Assembly: GCF_000022025.1 (NCBI RefSeq)
Contig: NC_011886.1
Location: forward strand, 2,707,209-2,771,208
Reading direction: 5' to 3'
Length of the DNA stretch: 64,000 bases
DNA from: Pseudarthrobacter chlorophenolicus A6
Lineage (GTDB): Bacteria > Actinomycetota > Actinomycetes > Actinomycetales > Micrococcaceae
The notes under the pieces are model-generated. The model did no database searches. It saw only the letters and a list, made by a program, of their open reading frames with translations, and was not told where the DNA came from. Of the stretch, positions 8,883 through 21,229 are shown in pieces. Every line of letters begins with the position of its first letter. Positions within the stretch are counted from its first letter, which is position 1. A program made the translations under genes and the position numbers.

Positions 8883-9608
8883 TCAGGCGCGCAGGATCGA
8901 AACTGCCTCGTGGATTGGTCCGTCGAATTTCACGTTACCGTGCTCCAGGAGGATTCCGCGGTCGCAAATGCGGGAGACCAGGTCAAGGTCGTGGCTCACC
9001 ACCACAAGCGTCTTTCCGTCGCGGGCGAGTTCCTGGATCTTGTCGATGCACTTTCGCTGGAAAGGCTCGTCGCCCACTGCCAGAATCTCATCGATCAGGA
9101 ACACTTCGGGATCCGTATGGACGGCCACGGAAAATGCGAGCCGTAAATACATTCCTGACGAGTAGAACTTAACCTCGGTATCAATGAATTGCCCGATCTC
9201 GGAGAATTCGACAATATCGTCGAACCGGTCCTTGACCTGTTGCTCAGTCATTCCCAGGATGGCCCCGTTGAGGAAGACGTTGTCCCGGCCGGACAGGTCG
9301 GGGTGGAAGCCGGCGCCCACCTCGATGAGGCCCGCCACCCGCCCCCTGGTCCTGACGGTTCCGGTATCCGGCAGCATCACGCCGGAGATGTGCTTCAGCA
9401 GCGTCGATTTGCCCGAACCATTAAGGCCCAGCAGTGCCACGGTCTCCCCCGTCTTGACGTCGACGGAGACGTTCTTCAGAGCATGGAACTTTTCGGACAG
9501 GTCGCCTTTCCGGCCCTTGACCAACCAAACGACGGCCTCTTTGATCGAGCGCGTGTGCCGGAGGACGAACTGCTTGCTGATGTCTGAAACTTCGATTGCG
9601 TTGACCAC
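8883..9608 (-). CDS. ABC transporter ATP-binding protein, polysaccharide exporter (Wzt-like)
   Basis: This 241-residue nucleotide-binding domain has Walker A GLNGSGKST at about 61-69, a FYSSGMYLRLAFS signature region and the Walker B VFLIDEILAVGD. The FYSSGM form of the signature and the IDEILAVGD sequence mark the Wzt/TagH/RfbB branch, which powers export of lipid-linked polysaccharide. It lacks the long C-terminal glycan-binding domain of some Wzt proteins and resembles the short mycobacterial galactan exporter ATPase (Rv3781). Its start abuts the stop of the permease gene, so the two form one unit. Confidence 0.9.
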   Translation of the reverse strand: MVNAIEVSDISKQFVLRHTRSIKEAVVWLVKGRKGDLSEKFHALKNVSVDVKTGETVALLGLNGSGKSTLLKHISGVMLPDTGTVRTRGRVAGLIEVGAGFHPDLSGRDNVFLNGAILGMTEQQVKDRFDDIVEFSEIGQFIDTEVKFYSSGMYLRLAFSVAVHTDPEVFLIDEILAVGDEPFQRKCIDKIQELARDGKTLVVVSHDLDLVSRICDRGILLEHGNVKFDGPIHEAVSILRA

Positions 9609-10486
9609 TCACAGCTCCTGAGCGAAGCGGCCCTCGAGCCGCCGGAAGGTGAACTGACCCAAAATGACAATGGCCAGGGCGATAACCAGGCCCAGCGGTG
9701 TCCACAGGGTGAAGAGATTGGGTGGCATGGCGGTGGTGCCATCCGTCGTGGGGAACCAAAACGCGTAATGGAACAGTTCCACACCAATAGTGATGGGGTT
9801 CGCCTGATAGATGGCAAACCACGTCGAACCGAGTTTTGCTTCCACCATCGACCACGCGTACATCACAGGCGAAGCCCAGGTGGCAACCATCAGGAGCATG
9901 TCCACCAGGTTCTCCGAGTCCCGGAAGTACACATTTGCAGACCCGAAAAGCAAGCCAAGACCGGTAGCCAGGAGGCCCACGATCACGAAGCCCGCCACCG
10001 CTGCCAGCAGCTGGAACATACTCGGATGCCATCCCGCCAGAAGGCAGCCGGCCACCAGCACCACCAGCTGCGGGAAAAAGTGAACCGCGGACACCCATAC
10101 TGAGGCAACCGGGAAAAGCTCACGTGGCAGGTAGATCTTCTTGATCAGGTTCCCGTTGTTCACAATCGAACGTGACGCGTTTCCCAGCGCCTCAGAGAAG
10201 AAGTTGATCAGTACGATCCCCGAGAAGAGGTAGACGGCATAGTTGGGAAGCCCCTCAGGGTTCCTCGCGCTGCGCTCCAGTCCCAGGAATACACCAAGGG
10301 CCACATAGAAGACGACGAACTGAACGCCGGGTTTTACGTAGGACCACAGCAGTCCGAGCACGGACCCGCGGTACCGGACCTTGAGTTCTTTGCGGACCAA
10401 GAGCTTTAGGAGGAATCCTGACTGCCGGATGTCCCGCAGTCCACCCCCAAGCCCTGGACTTGTCAGTTCAGCCGGAGATGATGCAC

Positions 10487-10490
<4 letters not shown>
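9609..10490 (-). CDS. ABC transporter permease, polysaccharide exporter (Wzm-like)
   Basis: This 293-residue ABC-2 type permease has an N-terminal amphipathic segment (FLLKLLVRKELKVRYRGSVL) followed by six hydrophobic segments, the layout of Wzm/TagG/RfbA. It would form the membrane channel for the ATPase encoded directly downstream. I place the start at GTG 10490 because it overlaps the glfT2-like stop (GTGA); a longer open frame to 10592 runs inside that gene. Mycobacterial galactan is exported by a similar pair (Rv3783/Rv3781), and the neighbouring galactofuranosyltransferase and mutase genes suggest the same cargo. The cargo assignment is inference. Confidence 0.88.
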
Positions 10491-13791
<3,301 letters not shown>

Positions 13792-13816
13792 TTACCGGCC
13801 CGGTCAGGGATGCGGT

Positions 13817-14401
13817 TTATACCTCACCCAACTCCCCGTCCGTTTCCACATACTTAGCCCCGGTCCGGGGACAGACCCAAAGGGTCCCTTCCTGCTTCAA
13901 GGGGTGCCCGGCCCGGCCAACCCATCCAACGCGGCGGGCAGGCACCCCCGCGACAAGGGCAAAGTCCGCCACATCCTTGGTGACGACCGCACCTGCGGCA
14001 ACGGTGGCCCAAGCGCCGATCGTTACGGGCGCAATGCATACGGCCCGCGCTCCAATGGCGGCGCCTTCCCGGACGGTCACCCCTACCTTGTCCCAGTCCT
14101 CCTCCGTCTTCAGGCTCCCGTCGGGCGTGACCGCCCGCGGGAAAACGTCATTGGTGAGCACCACCGCAGGTCCTATGAAGACGCCCGGGGCAAGGACGGC
14201 AGGCTCATAGACGAGGGCGTAGTTCTGCACCTTGCAGTTGTCTCCCAGGACCACTCCCGGACCTATATAGGCACCGCGCCCAATCACGCAGTTACTCCCC
14301 AGCCGCGCGGATTCCCGGACCTGGGCCAGGTGCCACACTTTGGAACCGGACCCTATGACGGAATCGGGGGAAACATCGGCACTGGCAGCAATGGTGCTCA
14401 C
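13817..14401 (-). CDS. Left-handed beta-helix (hexapeptide) acyltransferase
   Basis: This 194-residue protein is built of hexapeptide repeats ([LIV]-G-x4), visible across about 10-150 as IGSGSKVWHLAQV, IGRGAYIGPGVVLGDN and IGAWATVAAGAVV. A VAGVPARRVGWVG end is typical of WlbB/WbbJ-type sugar N- or O-acetyltransferases. The known family acetylates amino sugars or glycan hydroxyls from acetyl-CoA as a trimer. A Cys-containing tail (LWVCPRTGAKY) follows the helix. The start is GTG 14401 behind AAGGAG. It is 121 bp upstream of glf on the same strand and probably belongs to the polysaccharide locus. Confidence 0.85.
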   Translation of the reverse strand: MSTIAASADVSPDSVIGSGSKVWHLAQVRESARLGSNCVIGRGAYIGPGVVLGDNCKVQNYALVYEPAVLAPGVFIGPAVVLTNDVFPRAVTPDGSLKTEEDWDKVGVTVREGAAIGARAVCIAPVTIGAWATVAAGAVVTKDVADFALVAGVPARRVGWVGRAGHPLKQEGTLWVCPRTGAKYVETDGELGEV

Positions 14402-14586
14402 AGGTCTCCTTCGTGGCCGCAGGACCGCCGGTGGGGTCCGTGTGCAGCGATCCTAGCCCAGCGATGGATCCGCACGGCAGTACCTCCGCAGAACAATCCG
14501 AAGTTTTCCACATAGCCCCGGTACGGGCCTGCCGCTTCGGAGCCCTGCCCTTAGCTTGGAACCAAACGTTCAAAGGAATCCACCAC

Positions 14587-17500
14587 ATGACACTCCACTG
14601 GACGTTGGTGCGCGCAGCCGGCCCCGGTTCCGGTGACCCGCCACTGGAGCTGACCATTGAAGCTCCAGCCGGAACTGCCGGGACCGAAATCCACCACCAT
14701 TTGGCACGCCAGTTCGATACAGGGGAGATTACAGTCCAGGGCATCCGCCTGGGCTCCCTCAGCGTTGGCACCGCTCCCCTTGTCGCCGGCGCCGTGCTCG
14801 TCGATGCCGGCGGTGCCGGCCCGCCGGTCCGGAAGCAGCTGTCCCGGATTTCCAGCGAGGCGGAGGCCGGGCTTGCACTGGCTGTCCACAGCGGTTCAGG
14901 GGCCGGCACCGTTGTTGCCCTTGCCCGCGGCTCCTTCACGATTGGAAGGAGCGGCGCACGGATCTCCATTGACGATGCCGAAATGTCGCGGAAGCACGCG
15001 AAGCTCACCGTCACGGACACAGGCATCTTCATCGAAGACCTGGACAGCTCCAATGGAACCTGGGTGGATGGCCGGAGAATCCGGAATGCGGCGGTGTCCA
15101 CGGCATCCGACATCCGGTGCGGATCGTCGGTCATGTCCTTGGTTTTCGCAGACAGCCTTCCAGGGCCAATAGCAGATGCAGGCGCTTCTGTTGCGGACCC
15201 CCTTACCGTTACCGCCGGCACGGATCATGGAAACCGCGCCATCCTCGTGCTGACCGCAACGCTTCCCCTGGCCATCGGGATCGGTTTGGCCGTCTTCACG
15301 GGCATGTGGATGTTCCTGGCGTTCGCCGGCGCCTCCGCCGTCTCCGTGCTGATCCCGCTGTTGACAGGGCGAAAGCAGCGGCGGGAAACCGCCGCCGCAG
15401 TCGCCGCGGCTGTCCAGAAGGACAAAGAACGACGACGGCGGGCCGGGCCGTCCTTGGCCACCGTCGCCTTGAGGGCGCAGCGCCTTGGATCCCACAGGGA
15501 GGGTGCCGGGGATGGCAGGATCTGGCTTCGACTCGGACTGGGCATCCAGCCCGCGAATATCAGCGTCCAGCCCGCCGGCGCAGTCCGGGGCCGGCCTTCC
15601 GCGGGTGCGCTGCCGATCCTCCTCAACCCGTCCCGACCGGAGACGGTATTTCGCGGAGCACGCCCGGGGTTGGACGCCATGATCAGGGCGCTGGTCATGC
15701 AGCTGGCGGGTTATCCCCGGGGCATTGCGACCAGGGTGGTCATCCACGGCCAGCCCGAGGTCCTTCCACTTGCTGCACGGTTCCTTCCCCGCGTTGTCCT
15801 CACGGCAACCGGCGAGTCGTGCCGGCGGCATTTGTCAGAGAGTTTTTCCGGGGACGGCCCGCACGGAGTCCTCATTCTGGGGGGCCCGTTCGACTGCCGG
15901 GAAACGGACAACACCCTTGCCGCCACCGGAATCCAGCTCGGATGGCAGGTCCTTAGATTCACAACCCCGGGAGAGCCAGCCAGCAACGCCGACGTGGAAC
16001 TGTCCGAGCCGGAATCGTCCCTCGCCTGCCAGGAAGCCCACGTGAAATTCGTGCCCGATCTGGCGCCTGCAAAGGTCTTTGACGCGTTCTGCCGGAACCT
16101 TGCAGCCGGAGAAGATGGCAGGGCACGCGGAGACTGCGTCCCGGATACGTGCGCCCTGGAGGAAGTCATGCCTCTATCAGCGGCCGCAACAGCTGCGCGG
16201 TGGCAGACGGCGGAGCAGGCGACGGGGCTGGCAGTTCCGCTGGGGCTCAGCGCCGGAGGCGTCAGGTCCTGGGACCTTGACGGCGACGGGCCGCATCTTT
16301 TGGTGGCTGGGACCACCGGCTCGGGGAAGTCGGAGCTTCTGCGCACCTTAATTGTTGGGCTGGCACTAAGTCACCCGCCGGAACTGGTGAACTTCCTGTT
16401 CGTTGACTTCAAGGGCGGCTCCGGACTGGGCCCCTTAGCCGACCTCGTGCACTGCGTAGGGCTGCTGACGGACTTGTCCGCCAGCGAGTTGGACCGCACG
16501 CTTGCGTCACTGCGGGCCGAGATCCGTCTCCGCGAAGAGGCACTCGCCGCGGCCAAAGTGCCTGATCTGGCGTCCTACCGGTCCGCCACGGATACGGCCG
16601 GCCCCGCACTCCCCCATCTGGTCATCATCATCGATGAGTTCAGGATGCTCGTGGACGACGCCCCGGAGGTCCTGCGGGAGTTGATGCGCATCGCCGCCAT
16701 CGGACGGTCCCTCGGCATCCATCTGGTGATGGCCACGCAGCGGCCGCAGGGAGCGTTGACAGCCGATATCAGGGCCAACGTGACCTCAAGCATTGCGCTG
16801 CGGGTGCAGTCCGACATGGAATCCCATGACATTATCGGCACCAAAGCTGCGGCAGGCATCGGATTGGACCGCCCAGGTCGCGCGTTCCTTGCACGCGGGA
16901 CTGAGCCTGCCCAGGAATTCCAGGCGGCAACACTGAACCTCTCCGGCAGGGAGACCCGAAACGGTGCACTTCATGTTCAACGCACCTTCGATTTCCTGAG
17001 GGCAGTCGAAGGGGGTGCACCTGGCCGCCAAACGCAAACCCCAGCGCAGGCCGCACGGCCCTATATTGTATTGGTCCGCACGCTTTGGGCAGCACGGGGT
17101 GGGTCCCTTCCCCGGCAGCCAGTGGCTCCTCCCCTTCCGCATGACCTCCGTGAGCCTGTGGCTGGACAGGAGCAGGCACGCAGCCGGTCGGCAACCGGAT
17201 CGCGGCCTGATTGGTCTATTGAGCTCGGCGCCATGGACCTGCCCCACGCCCAATGCGTCCTTCCCCTCACCTGGGAACCAACCCGGAACGGCCACCTGGC
17301 ACTCATTGGCTCTGCCTCCTCCGGCGCCGCTGAAGCTTTGGACCTCGCAATCCGCCGCCTGCTGGCACACCCGCGTGAGTCGCACTGCTACTTCCTCGAT
17401 GCCCCTGGCGGACTCCAGCACGCCGCCGGCCACCGAAGGACGGGGGCCCATGTTGGAATCCACGAACTCCGCCGCGCGGTCCGGGTACTGGAGCGGCTGG

Positions 17501-18627
17501 TCCGCGAGCTTGGCAAGCGCCTCAGCCGCCCGGATCAAGGGGCCATTCCGTTGGTGCTCGTCATCTCCGGGTGGGGATCCTGGGTGTCTGCCTTCAGGTC
17601 CGGACCGCTTGCGTGGGCTGAGGACCTGGTACAGGATCTGGTCCGGGACGGTCAGCGCGCCGGGATAACTGTCGCCATATCCGGTGAACGGGAACTGGCC
17701 ACCGCCCGGTTTGGCGGGTCGCTACCCAACCGGCTGTTCTTCCCCGCAGCCTCCAACGAGGACAGTAGGCTCGCTTGGCCCAGGATGCCTTCCACCGCAC
17801 CTGTGAAAGGGCGGGCCGTGGCTTTCGGACCAGTCGCCGGAAGCGAGCCTGCGGTCTGCCAGGTCTACGACCTCGCCACGGCGGACCAATGGCAACGGGA
17901 TACAGACACGGAGCTAAGCGCAAAGTCGGGAACACCGCCCTTCCGGATTGAGTCATTGCCTCCGCTCGTCTCAGCGACGGACGTTCAGGAGTCTGCGGCC
18001 AACCCCGCTTCATTCGTGGCCGGCGCCGGTTCCACCCCTTCCGGACTGTTGATTGGCGTGGGTGGGGACGAACTCTCCCCGGTCCGCCTCCACTTACCCG
18101 CCGGCGGCGTTTTCGCGATTCTTGGCCGCCCCGGCGGCGGTAAAAGCAACAGCCTCCGGGCGCTGCGGATCCTGAACCCGCAAGCCTGCTGGGTGTATCC
18201 GCCGGACACTGCCGAGCCGAACAGGTTTTGGACATCGCTGCTGCTGGACCCCGCGTCCCGGACCGCGGCAGGGCGCCGGATCCTCATCGCCGACGATGCC
18301 GACCACCTGTCTCCCGACGCGCTGACCGCCTTGGCGGAACTCCAGTCACGGGGCCACACCGTCCTGTTGACAGCAAACTACAATCCCCTGCTGCTCCAGC
18401 GACTCCCCCTTGTCATGGCGTCCAGGGCTCACGGCGCCGGGCTGCTGCTCGCGCCGCGCTCATTGGCGGACGGAGACCTCTTCGGCGTTCGCTTCGAAGC
18501 GGAGCCTGCTGCTCCTCCGGGCAGGGCAGTGCTGATTTCCGGAGGAGCGTCCGCCGCACTGCAGGTTGCCTGGACGCCACCCGGGGCTGAGGCCGCCGGC
18601 AGTGGGAGGCGCCAGTGCGGGCTATAG
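14587..18627 (+). CDS. FHA and FtsK/SpoIIIE domain ATPase, EssC/EccC-like
   Basis: This 1346-residue protein resembles type VII secretion ATPases. It has an N-terminal ubiquitin-like region, an FHA domain (about 110-165, with IGRSG and a SRKHAKL motif that would bind phosphothreonine), two hydrophobic segments (about 218-262) and FtsK-type ATPase modules. The first ATPase carries Walker A GTTGSGKS (575-582) and Walker B VIIIDEF (about 680-686). The second has a degenerate P-loop (GSASSGAAE, no Lys). The third has GRPGGGKS with Lys at 1186. ATG 14587 follows AAAGGA at 14572-14577. No WXG100, EccB/EccD or EsaA-like gene is visible nearby, so its substrate is unknown. A DNA-translocase role is less likely given the FHA and membrane layout. 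Confidence 0.78.
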   Translation: MTLHWTLVRAAGPGSGDPPLELTIEAPAGTAGTEIHHHLARQFDTGEITVQGIRLGSLSVGTAPLVAGAVLVDAGGAGPPVRKQLSRISSEAEAGLALAVHSGSGAGTVVALARGSFTIGRSGARISIDDAEMSRKHAKLTVTDTGIFIEDLDSSNGTWVDGRRIRNAAVSTASDIRCGSSVMSLVFADSLPGPIADAGASVADPLTVTAGTDHGNRAILVLTATLPLAIGIGLAVFTGMWMFLAFAGASAVSVLIPLLTGRKQRRETAAAVAAAVQKDKERRRRAGPSLATVALRAQRLGSHREGAGDGRIWLRLGLGIQPANISVQPAGAVRGRPSAGALPILLNPSRPETVFRGARPGLDAMIRALVMQLAGYPRGIATRVVIHGQPEVLPLAARFLPRVVLTATGESCRRHLSESFSGDGPHGVLILGGPFDCRETDNTLAATGIQLGWQVLRFTTPGEPASNADVELSEPESSLACQEAHVKFVPDLAPAKVFDAFCRNLAAGEDGRARGDCVPDTCALEEVMPLSAAATAARWQTAEQATGLAVPLGLSAGGVRSWDLDGDGPHLLVAGTTGSGKSELLRTLIVGLALSHPPELVNFLFVDFKGGSGLGPLADLVHCVGLLTDLSASELDRTLASLRAEIRLREEALAAAKVPDLASYRSATDTAGPALPHLVIIIDEFRMLVDDAPEVLRELMRIAAIGRSLGIHLVMATQRPQGALTADIRANVTSSIALRVQSDMESHDIIGTKAAAGIGLDRPGRAFLARGTEPAQEFQAATLNLSGRETRNGALHVQRTFDFLRAVEGGAPGRQTQTPAQAARPYIVLVRTLWAARGGSLPRQPVAPPLPHDLREPVAGQEQARSRSATGSRPDWSIELGAMDLPHAQCVLPLTWEPTRNGHLALIGSASSGAAEALDLAIRRLLAHPRESHCYFLDAPGGLQHAAGHRRTGAHVGIHELRRAVRVLERLVRELGKRLSRPDQGAIPLVLVISGWGSWVSAFRSGPLAWAEDLVQDLVRDGQRAGITVAISGERELATARFGGSLPNRLFFPAASNEDSRLAWPRMPSTAPVKGRAVAFGPVAGSEPAVCQVYDLATADQWQRDTDTELSAKSGTPPFRIESLPPLVSATDVQESAANPASFVAGAGSTPSGLLIGVGGDELSPVRLHLPAGGVFAILGRPGGGKSNSLRALRILNPQACWVYPPDTAEPNRFWTSLLLDPASRTAAGRRILIADDADHLSPDALTALAELQSRGHTVLLTANYNPLLLQRLPLVMASRAHGAGLLLAPRSLADGDLFGVRFEAEPAAPPGRAVLISGGASAALQVAWTPPGAEAAGSGRRQCGL

Positions 18628-19110
18628 GGCCGGCGGCGCCCCACCGGTACGGGAGGCGTAGGCGATGACGCTGCCGTGGAAGAGGAGCACAAGGGCTGTC
18701 ACCGCGGGGACAACCATAGCCAGTCCGGCAAGGACCAGTCCGCTGGTCAGGGTGGGGAAACCGATCGTCAGAACGAACAGTTGGGCAACCAGTGCCGCCG
18801 CGCGGGTCCACCGGAACCCGCGGTACAGGAAATGACCGACCGCGTACAGCCACGCCGAAAAGGCGAGCAGAAGCCCGAGCGTGAACACCGCACCCCAGAA
18901 GGACAGGACCGGGCTCCCCGATACCAGCTCGAATGCATACCATGCAGCAGCCGCAAGGAGAGCTGTGGCCTCTGCCGCAACGACCACCGCAATGAGGACA
19001 GCCGCGCGGGGAGGACGCACCTTCCCTGCTGCTGCGGCACCATCCCGGACAGGGTGGTGTTCCCCGGATGGAGGCGATGGATCTGCTGGGTTGGAAGGGG
19101 GTCTTGACAC
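18622..19110 (-). CDS. Small four-helix membrane protein, unknown function
   Basis: This 162-residue protein starts with a Pro-rich cytoplasmic stretch of about 35 residues. Four hydrophobic helices follow (roughly 36-60, 70-92, 104-124 and 126-148). I do not recognise a family with confidence; actinobacterial genomes carry similar unnamed proteins. The start is GTG 19110. Its last 6 bp overlap the end of the convergent FHA-ATPase gene, so transcription of either gene runs antisense to the other. Nothing in the sequence ties it to the ATPase beyond that overlap. Confidence 0.65.
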   Translation of the reverse strand: MSRPPSNPADPSPPSGEHHPVRDGAAAAGKVRPPRAAVLIAVVVAAEATALLAAAAWYAFELVSGSPVLSFWGAVFTLGLLLAFSAWLYAVGHFLYRGFRWTRAAALVAQLFVLTIGFPTLTSGLVLAGLAMVVPAVTALVLLFHGSVIAYASRTGGAPPAL

Positions 19111-19162
19111 ACTGGCACCCTACCCGACATAGTCGGAGACTGGTGAGGGCCAGCGCCAGCAG

Positions 19163-19178
19163 TGTGATGTATCGCTCA
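19163..19178. promoter_or_regulatory. CRP/GlxR-like operator upstream of whiB1
   Basis: TGTGA, six bases, then GCTCA matches 8 of the 10 fixed bases of the CRP/GlxR consensus (TGTGA-N6-TCACA). In Mycobacterium tuberculosis whiB1 is controlled by a cAMP-receptor protein at such sites; that control here is inferred. Confidence 0.4.
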
Positions 19179-19252
19179 GCATTCCCGGGATATCAAGCGT
19201 TATTACCCCTTGTTTACACAGCGTTAACATGACAGGCTTGATGAAGATGACC

Positions 19253-19276
19253 AAGGGGGCCCTGCCGGGCCCTTTT
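19253..19276 (+). terminator. Hairpin with T run in the whiB1 leader
   Basis: A 10-bp stem (eight Watson-Crick and two G-U pairs) with a TGCC loop ends in TTTT on the plus strand. It could be an attenuator in the whiB1 leader, or the end of read-through transcripts from the FHA-ATPase gene. Confidence 0.4.
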
Positions 19277-19341
19277 CCTTTGTAGCTACTAGTGAATAAT
19301 TTCACAAAGGGCGATTCCCGGAAATGGAGCAACTAATCAGC

Positions 19342-19590
19342 ATGGATTGGCGTAACCGCGCAGCGTGCCTCGAGAAGGATCCGGAACTCTTCTTTCCTGT
19401 AGGGAACACAGGACCGGCCCTCCTGCAGATCGAGGAAGCCAAGAGTGTCTGCCGCCGGTGCCCGGTAGTCGACACCTGCCTCCAGTGGGCACTTGAATCC
19501 GGCCAGGACGCCGGCGTTTGGGGCGGCATGAGCGAAGACGAGCGCCGCGCCCTCAAGCGCCGGGCAGCCCGGGCACGCCGCGCCTCATAA
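19342..19590 (+). CDS. whiB1: WhiB1-type iron-sulfur transcription regulator
   Basis: This 82-residue protein carries the four cluster-binding cysteines C9, C37, C40 and C46 (C-x27-C-x2-C-x5-C). The GVWGG turn lies at 58-62, and a basic C-terminal tail binds DNA. The wording of DWRNRAACL and ELFFPVGNTGPAL is that of the WhiB1/WblE branch, whose [4Fe-4S] cluster reacts with nitric oxide and which binds the housekeeping sigma factor. I chose ATG 19342, matching the usual MDWR start; ATG 19324 in the same frame would add six residues. A CRP-like site lies upstream. whiB1 beside pdtaS is the order also known from mycobacteria. Confidence 0.93.
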   Translation: MDWRNRAACLEKDPELFFPVGNTGPALLQIEEAKSVCRRCPVVDTCLQWALESGQDAGVWGGMSEDERRALKRRAARARRAS

Positions 19591-19638
19591 CAGGCAAGCC
19601 CTCCTTACATACTGCGGAGGAATTTTCACCACACAGAA

Positions 19639-19680
19639 AGAGCCCCGGCAGCAACCGATCAGGTTGCCGCCGGGGCTCTC
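19639..19680. terminator. Terminator between whiB1 and pdtaS
   Basis: AGAGCCCCGGC-A-GCAACC pairs with GGTTGC-C-GCCGGGGCTCT around a 5-nt loop, with a single internal mismatch. It lies between convergent genes and can serve both. Confidence 0.85.
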
Positions 19681-19728
19681 TCCATTCAGTGCCAGGGCAC
19701 GCGCCCGGACAGCACCCGCGGCGTCCGG

Positions 19729-21201
19729 CTACCTGCCCGTGAGGCTGAGGCGGATGCGGACCGCCGTGCCGCCACCCTCGCGGGGCAGCCACTGGATGGT
19801 TCCGCCAAGCTCGCTGGTTACCAGGGTCCGCACGATCTGAAGACCAAGGCCCTCGACGTGCGGAGTGTCCGGAAGTCCCACGCCATTGTCGGCGATGGTC
19901 ACGGTGAGTTCTTCACCGTCGCCGTCCTCGCCCTCCGCACGGTCGGCAATGAGCCACACCGTCCCTGCCCGCCCCTCAAGGCCATGTTCCACAGCATTGG
20001 TCACCAGTTCATTGATCACCAGCGCCAGTGGGGTGGCCAGGTCGCTGGGCAGCTCGCCGAAAGTGCCCGAACGTTCCGTCTTCACCTGCTGGGACGGCGA
20101 TGCGACCTCTGCGGACAACCTGAACTGCCGTCCGATCAGTTCATCAAAATCGACGCTCTGGGTCAGGCCTTGGGACAGGGTCTCGTGGACCAGTGCGATC
20201 GTCGCAACCCGGCGCATCGCCTGTTCCAGGCCCTGTTTGGCTTCCTCGCTGACCATCCGGCGCGACTGCATCCGCAGCAGGGCAGCAACGGTCTGCAGAT
20301 TGTTCTTCACCCGGTGGTGGATTTCGCGGATGGTGGCGTCCTTGGTGACCAGTTCCATTTCCCGCCGCCTGAGCTCCGACACGTCGCGGCACAGCACCAG
20401 GGCACCGAAACGTTGCTGTTCGTCGCGCAGGGGAATTGCCCGGAGGGACAGGCTGACGCCGCGGGACTCGATTTCACTGCGCCACGGCATCCGCCCGGTA
20501 ACGACCAGGGGCAACGTTTCATCGACCATGCGCCGGTCCTTGAGGAGGCTGGCAGTCACTTCAGCCAGTGAACGGCCCTCCAGCGATTCACCATCGCCCA
20601 GCCGGCGGAAGGCAGAAACACCGTTGGGGCTGGCGTACTGCACCACGCCGTCAGCGTCGAGCCTGATCAACCCGTCCCCCACCCGCGGTGCGCCTCGGCG
20701 CGACCCCGTTGGGGAGGCGAAGTCCGGCCACAGCCCGAGCGTCCCCATCCGCAACAGGTCGTAGGCACACTGACGGTACGTCAGCTCAAGGCGGGACGGC
20801 ATCCGCGAGCTGGAGAGGTCCATGTGCGTGGTGACAACGGCCAGGGTCCGCCCATTCCGCACCATGGGAACAGCCTCGACACGCAGTGCCATGTCGCTGC
20901 TCCAGTTTGTCTCGCTGGAGCGCTCGATGGCCCTGCTGTTCCAGGCCTTGTCCACCAGGGGCCGGAGGTCGGAACGGATGCCTTCGCCGACGAAGTCCCC
21001 ATGGAACACGGTGTGCGTAGTGGACGGCCGGACGTGGGCCAGCGCCACGTACCCGTACTCGGGATGCGGGAACCACAGTGCAAGGTCGGCGAAGGCCAGG
21101 TCCGCAACCATCTGCCAGTCCCCCACCAGCAGGTGAAGCCATTCGGCATCACCCGGCCCGAAATCGGCGTGTTCCCTGATGGGGTCGGTAAAGATTGCCA
21201 C
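19729..21201 (-). CDS. pdtaS: Sensor histidine kinase PdtaS
   Basis: This 490-residue soluble kinase has no membrane segment. An N-terminal GAF-like sensor (about 1-150) and a PAS domain (about 170-285) precede a HisKA_2 domain whose acceptor His lies in EIHHRVKNN (His 295/296). A HATPase domain with the N-box NELVTNAVEHG (about 404-414) and NGVG follows. The family phosphorylates the antiterminator PdtaR, which binds structured RNA; PdtaR is not in this window. The start is GTG 21201, closely preceded by GGAGG. Position next to whiB1 matches the mycobacterial order Rv3219-Rv3220c. Confidence 0.92.
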   Translation of the reverse strand: MAIFTDPIREHADFGPGDAEWLHLLVGDWQMVADLAFADLALWFPHPEYGYVALAHVRPSTTHTVFHGDFVGEGIRSDLRPLVDKAWNSRAIERSSETNWSSDMALRVEAVPMVRNGRTLAVVTTHMDLSSSRMPSRLELTYRQCAYDLLRMGTLGLWPDFASPTGSRRGAPRVGDGLIRLDADGVVQYASPNGVSAFRRLGDGESLEGRSLAEVTASLLKDRRMVDETLPLVVTGRMPWRSEIESRGVSLSLRAIPLRDEQQRFGALVLCRDVSELRRREMELVTKDATIREIHHRVKNNLQTVAALLRMQSRRMVSEEAKQGLEQAMRRVATIALVHETLSQGLTQSVDFDELIGRQFRLSAEVASPSQQVKTERSGTFGELPSDLATPLALVINELVTNAVEHGLEGRAGTVWLIADRAEGEDGDGEELTVTIADNGVGLPDTPHVEGLGLQIVRTLVTSELGGTIQWLPREGGGTAVRIRLSLTGR

Positions 21202-21229
21202 TGCACCTCCAGTTGCGACGCCTGATTGA

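Noticed and set aside
14587..18627. FtsK chromosome translocase
   Set aside because: The N-terminal FHA domain, two rather than four membrane segments and three tandem ATPase modules are unlike FtsK/SpoIIIE.
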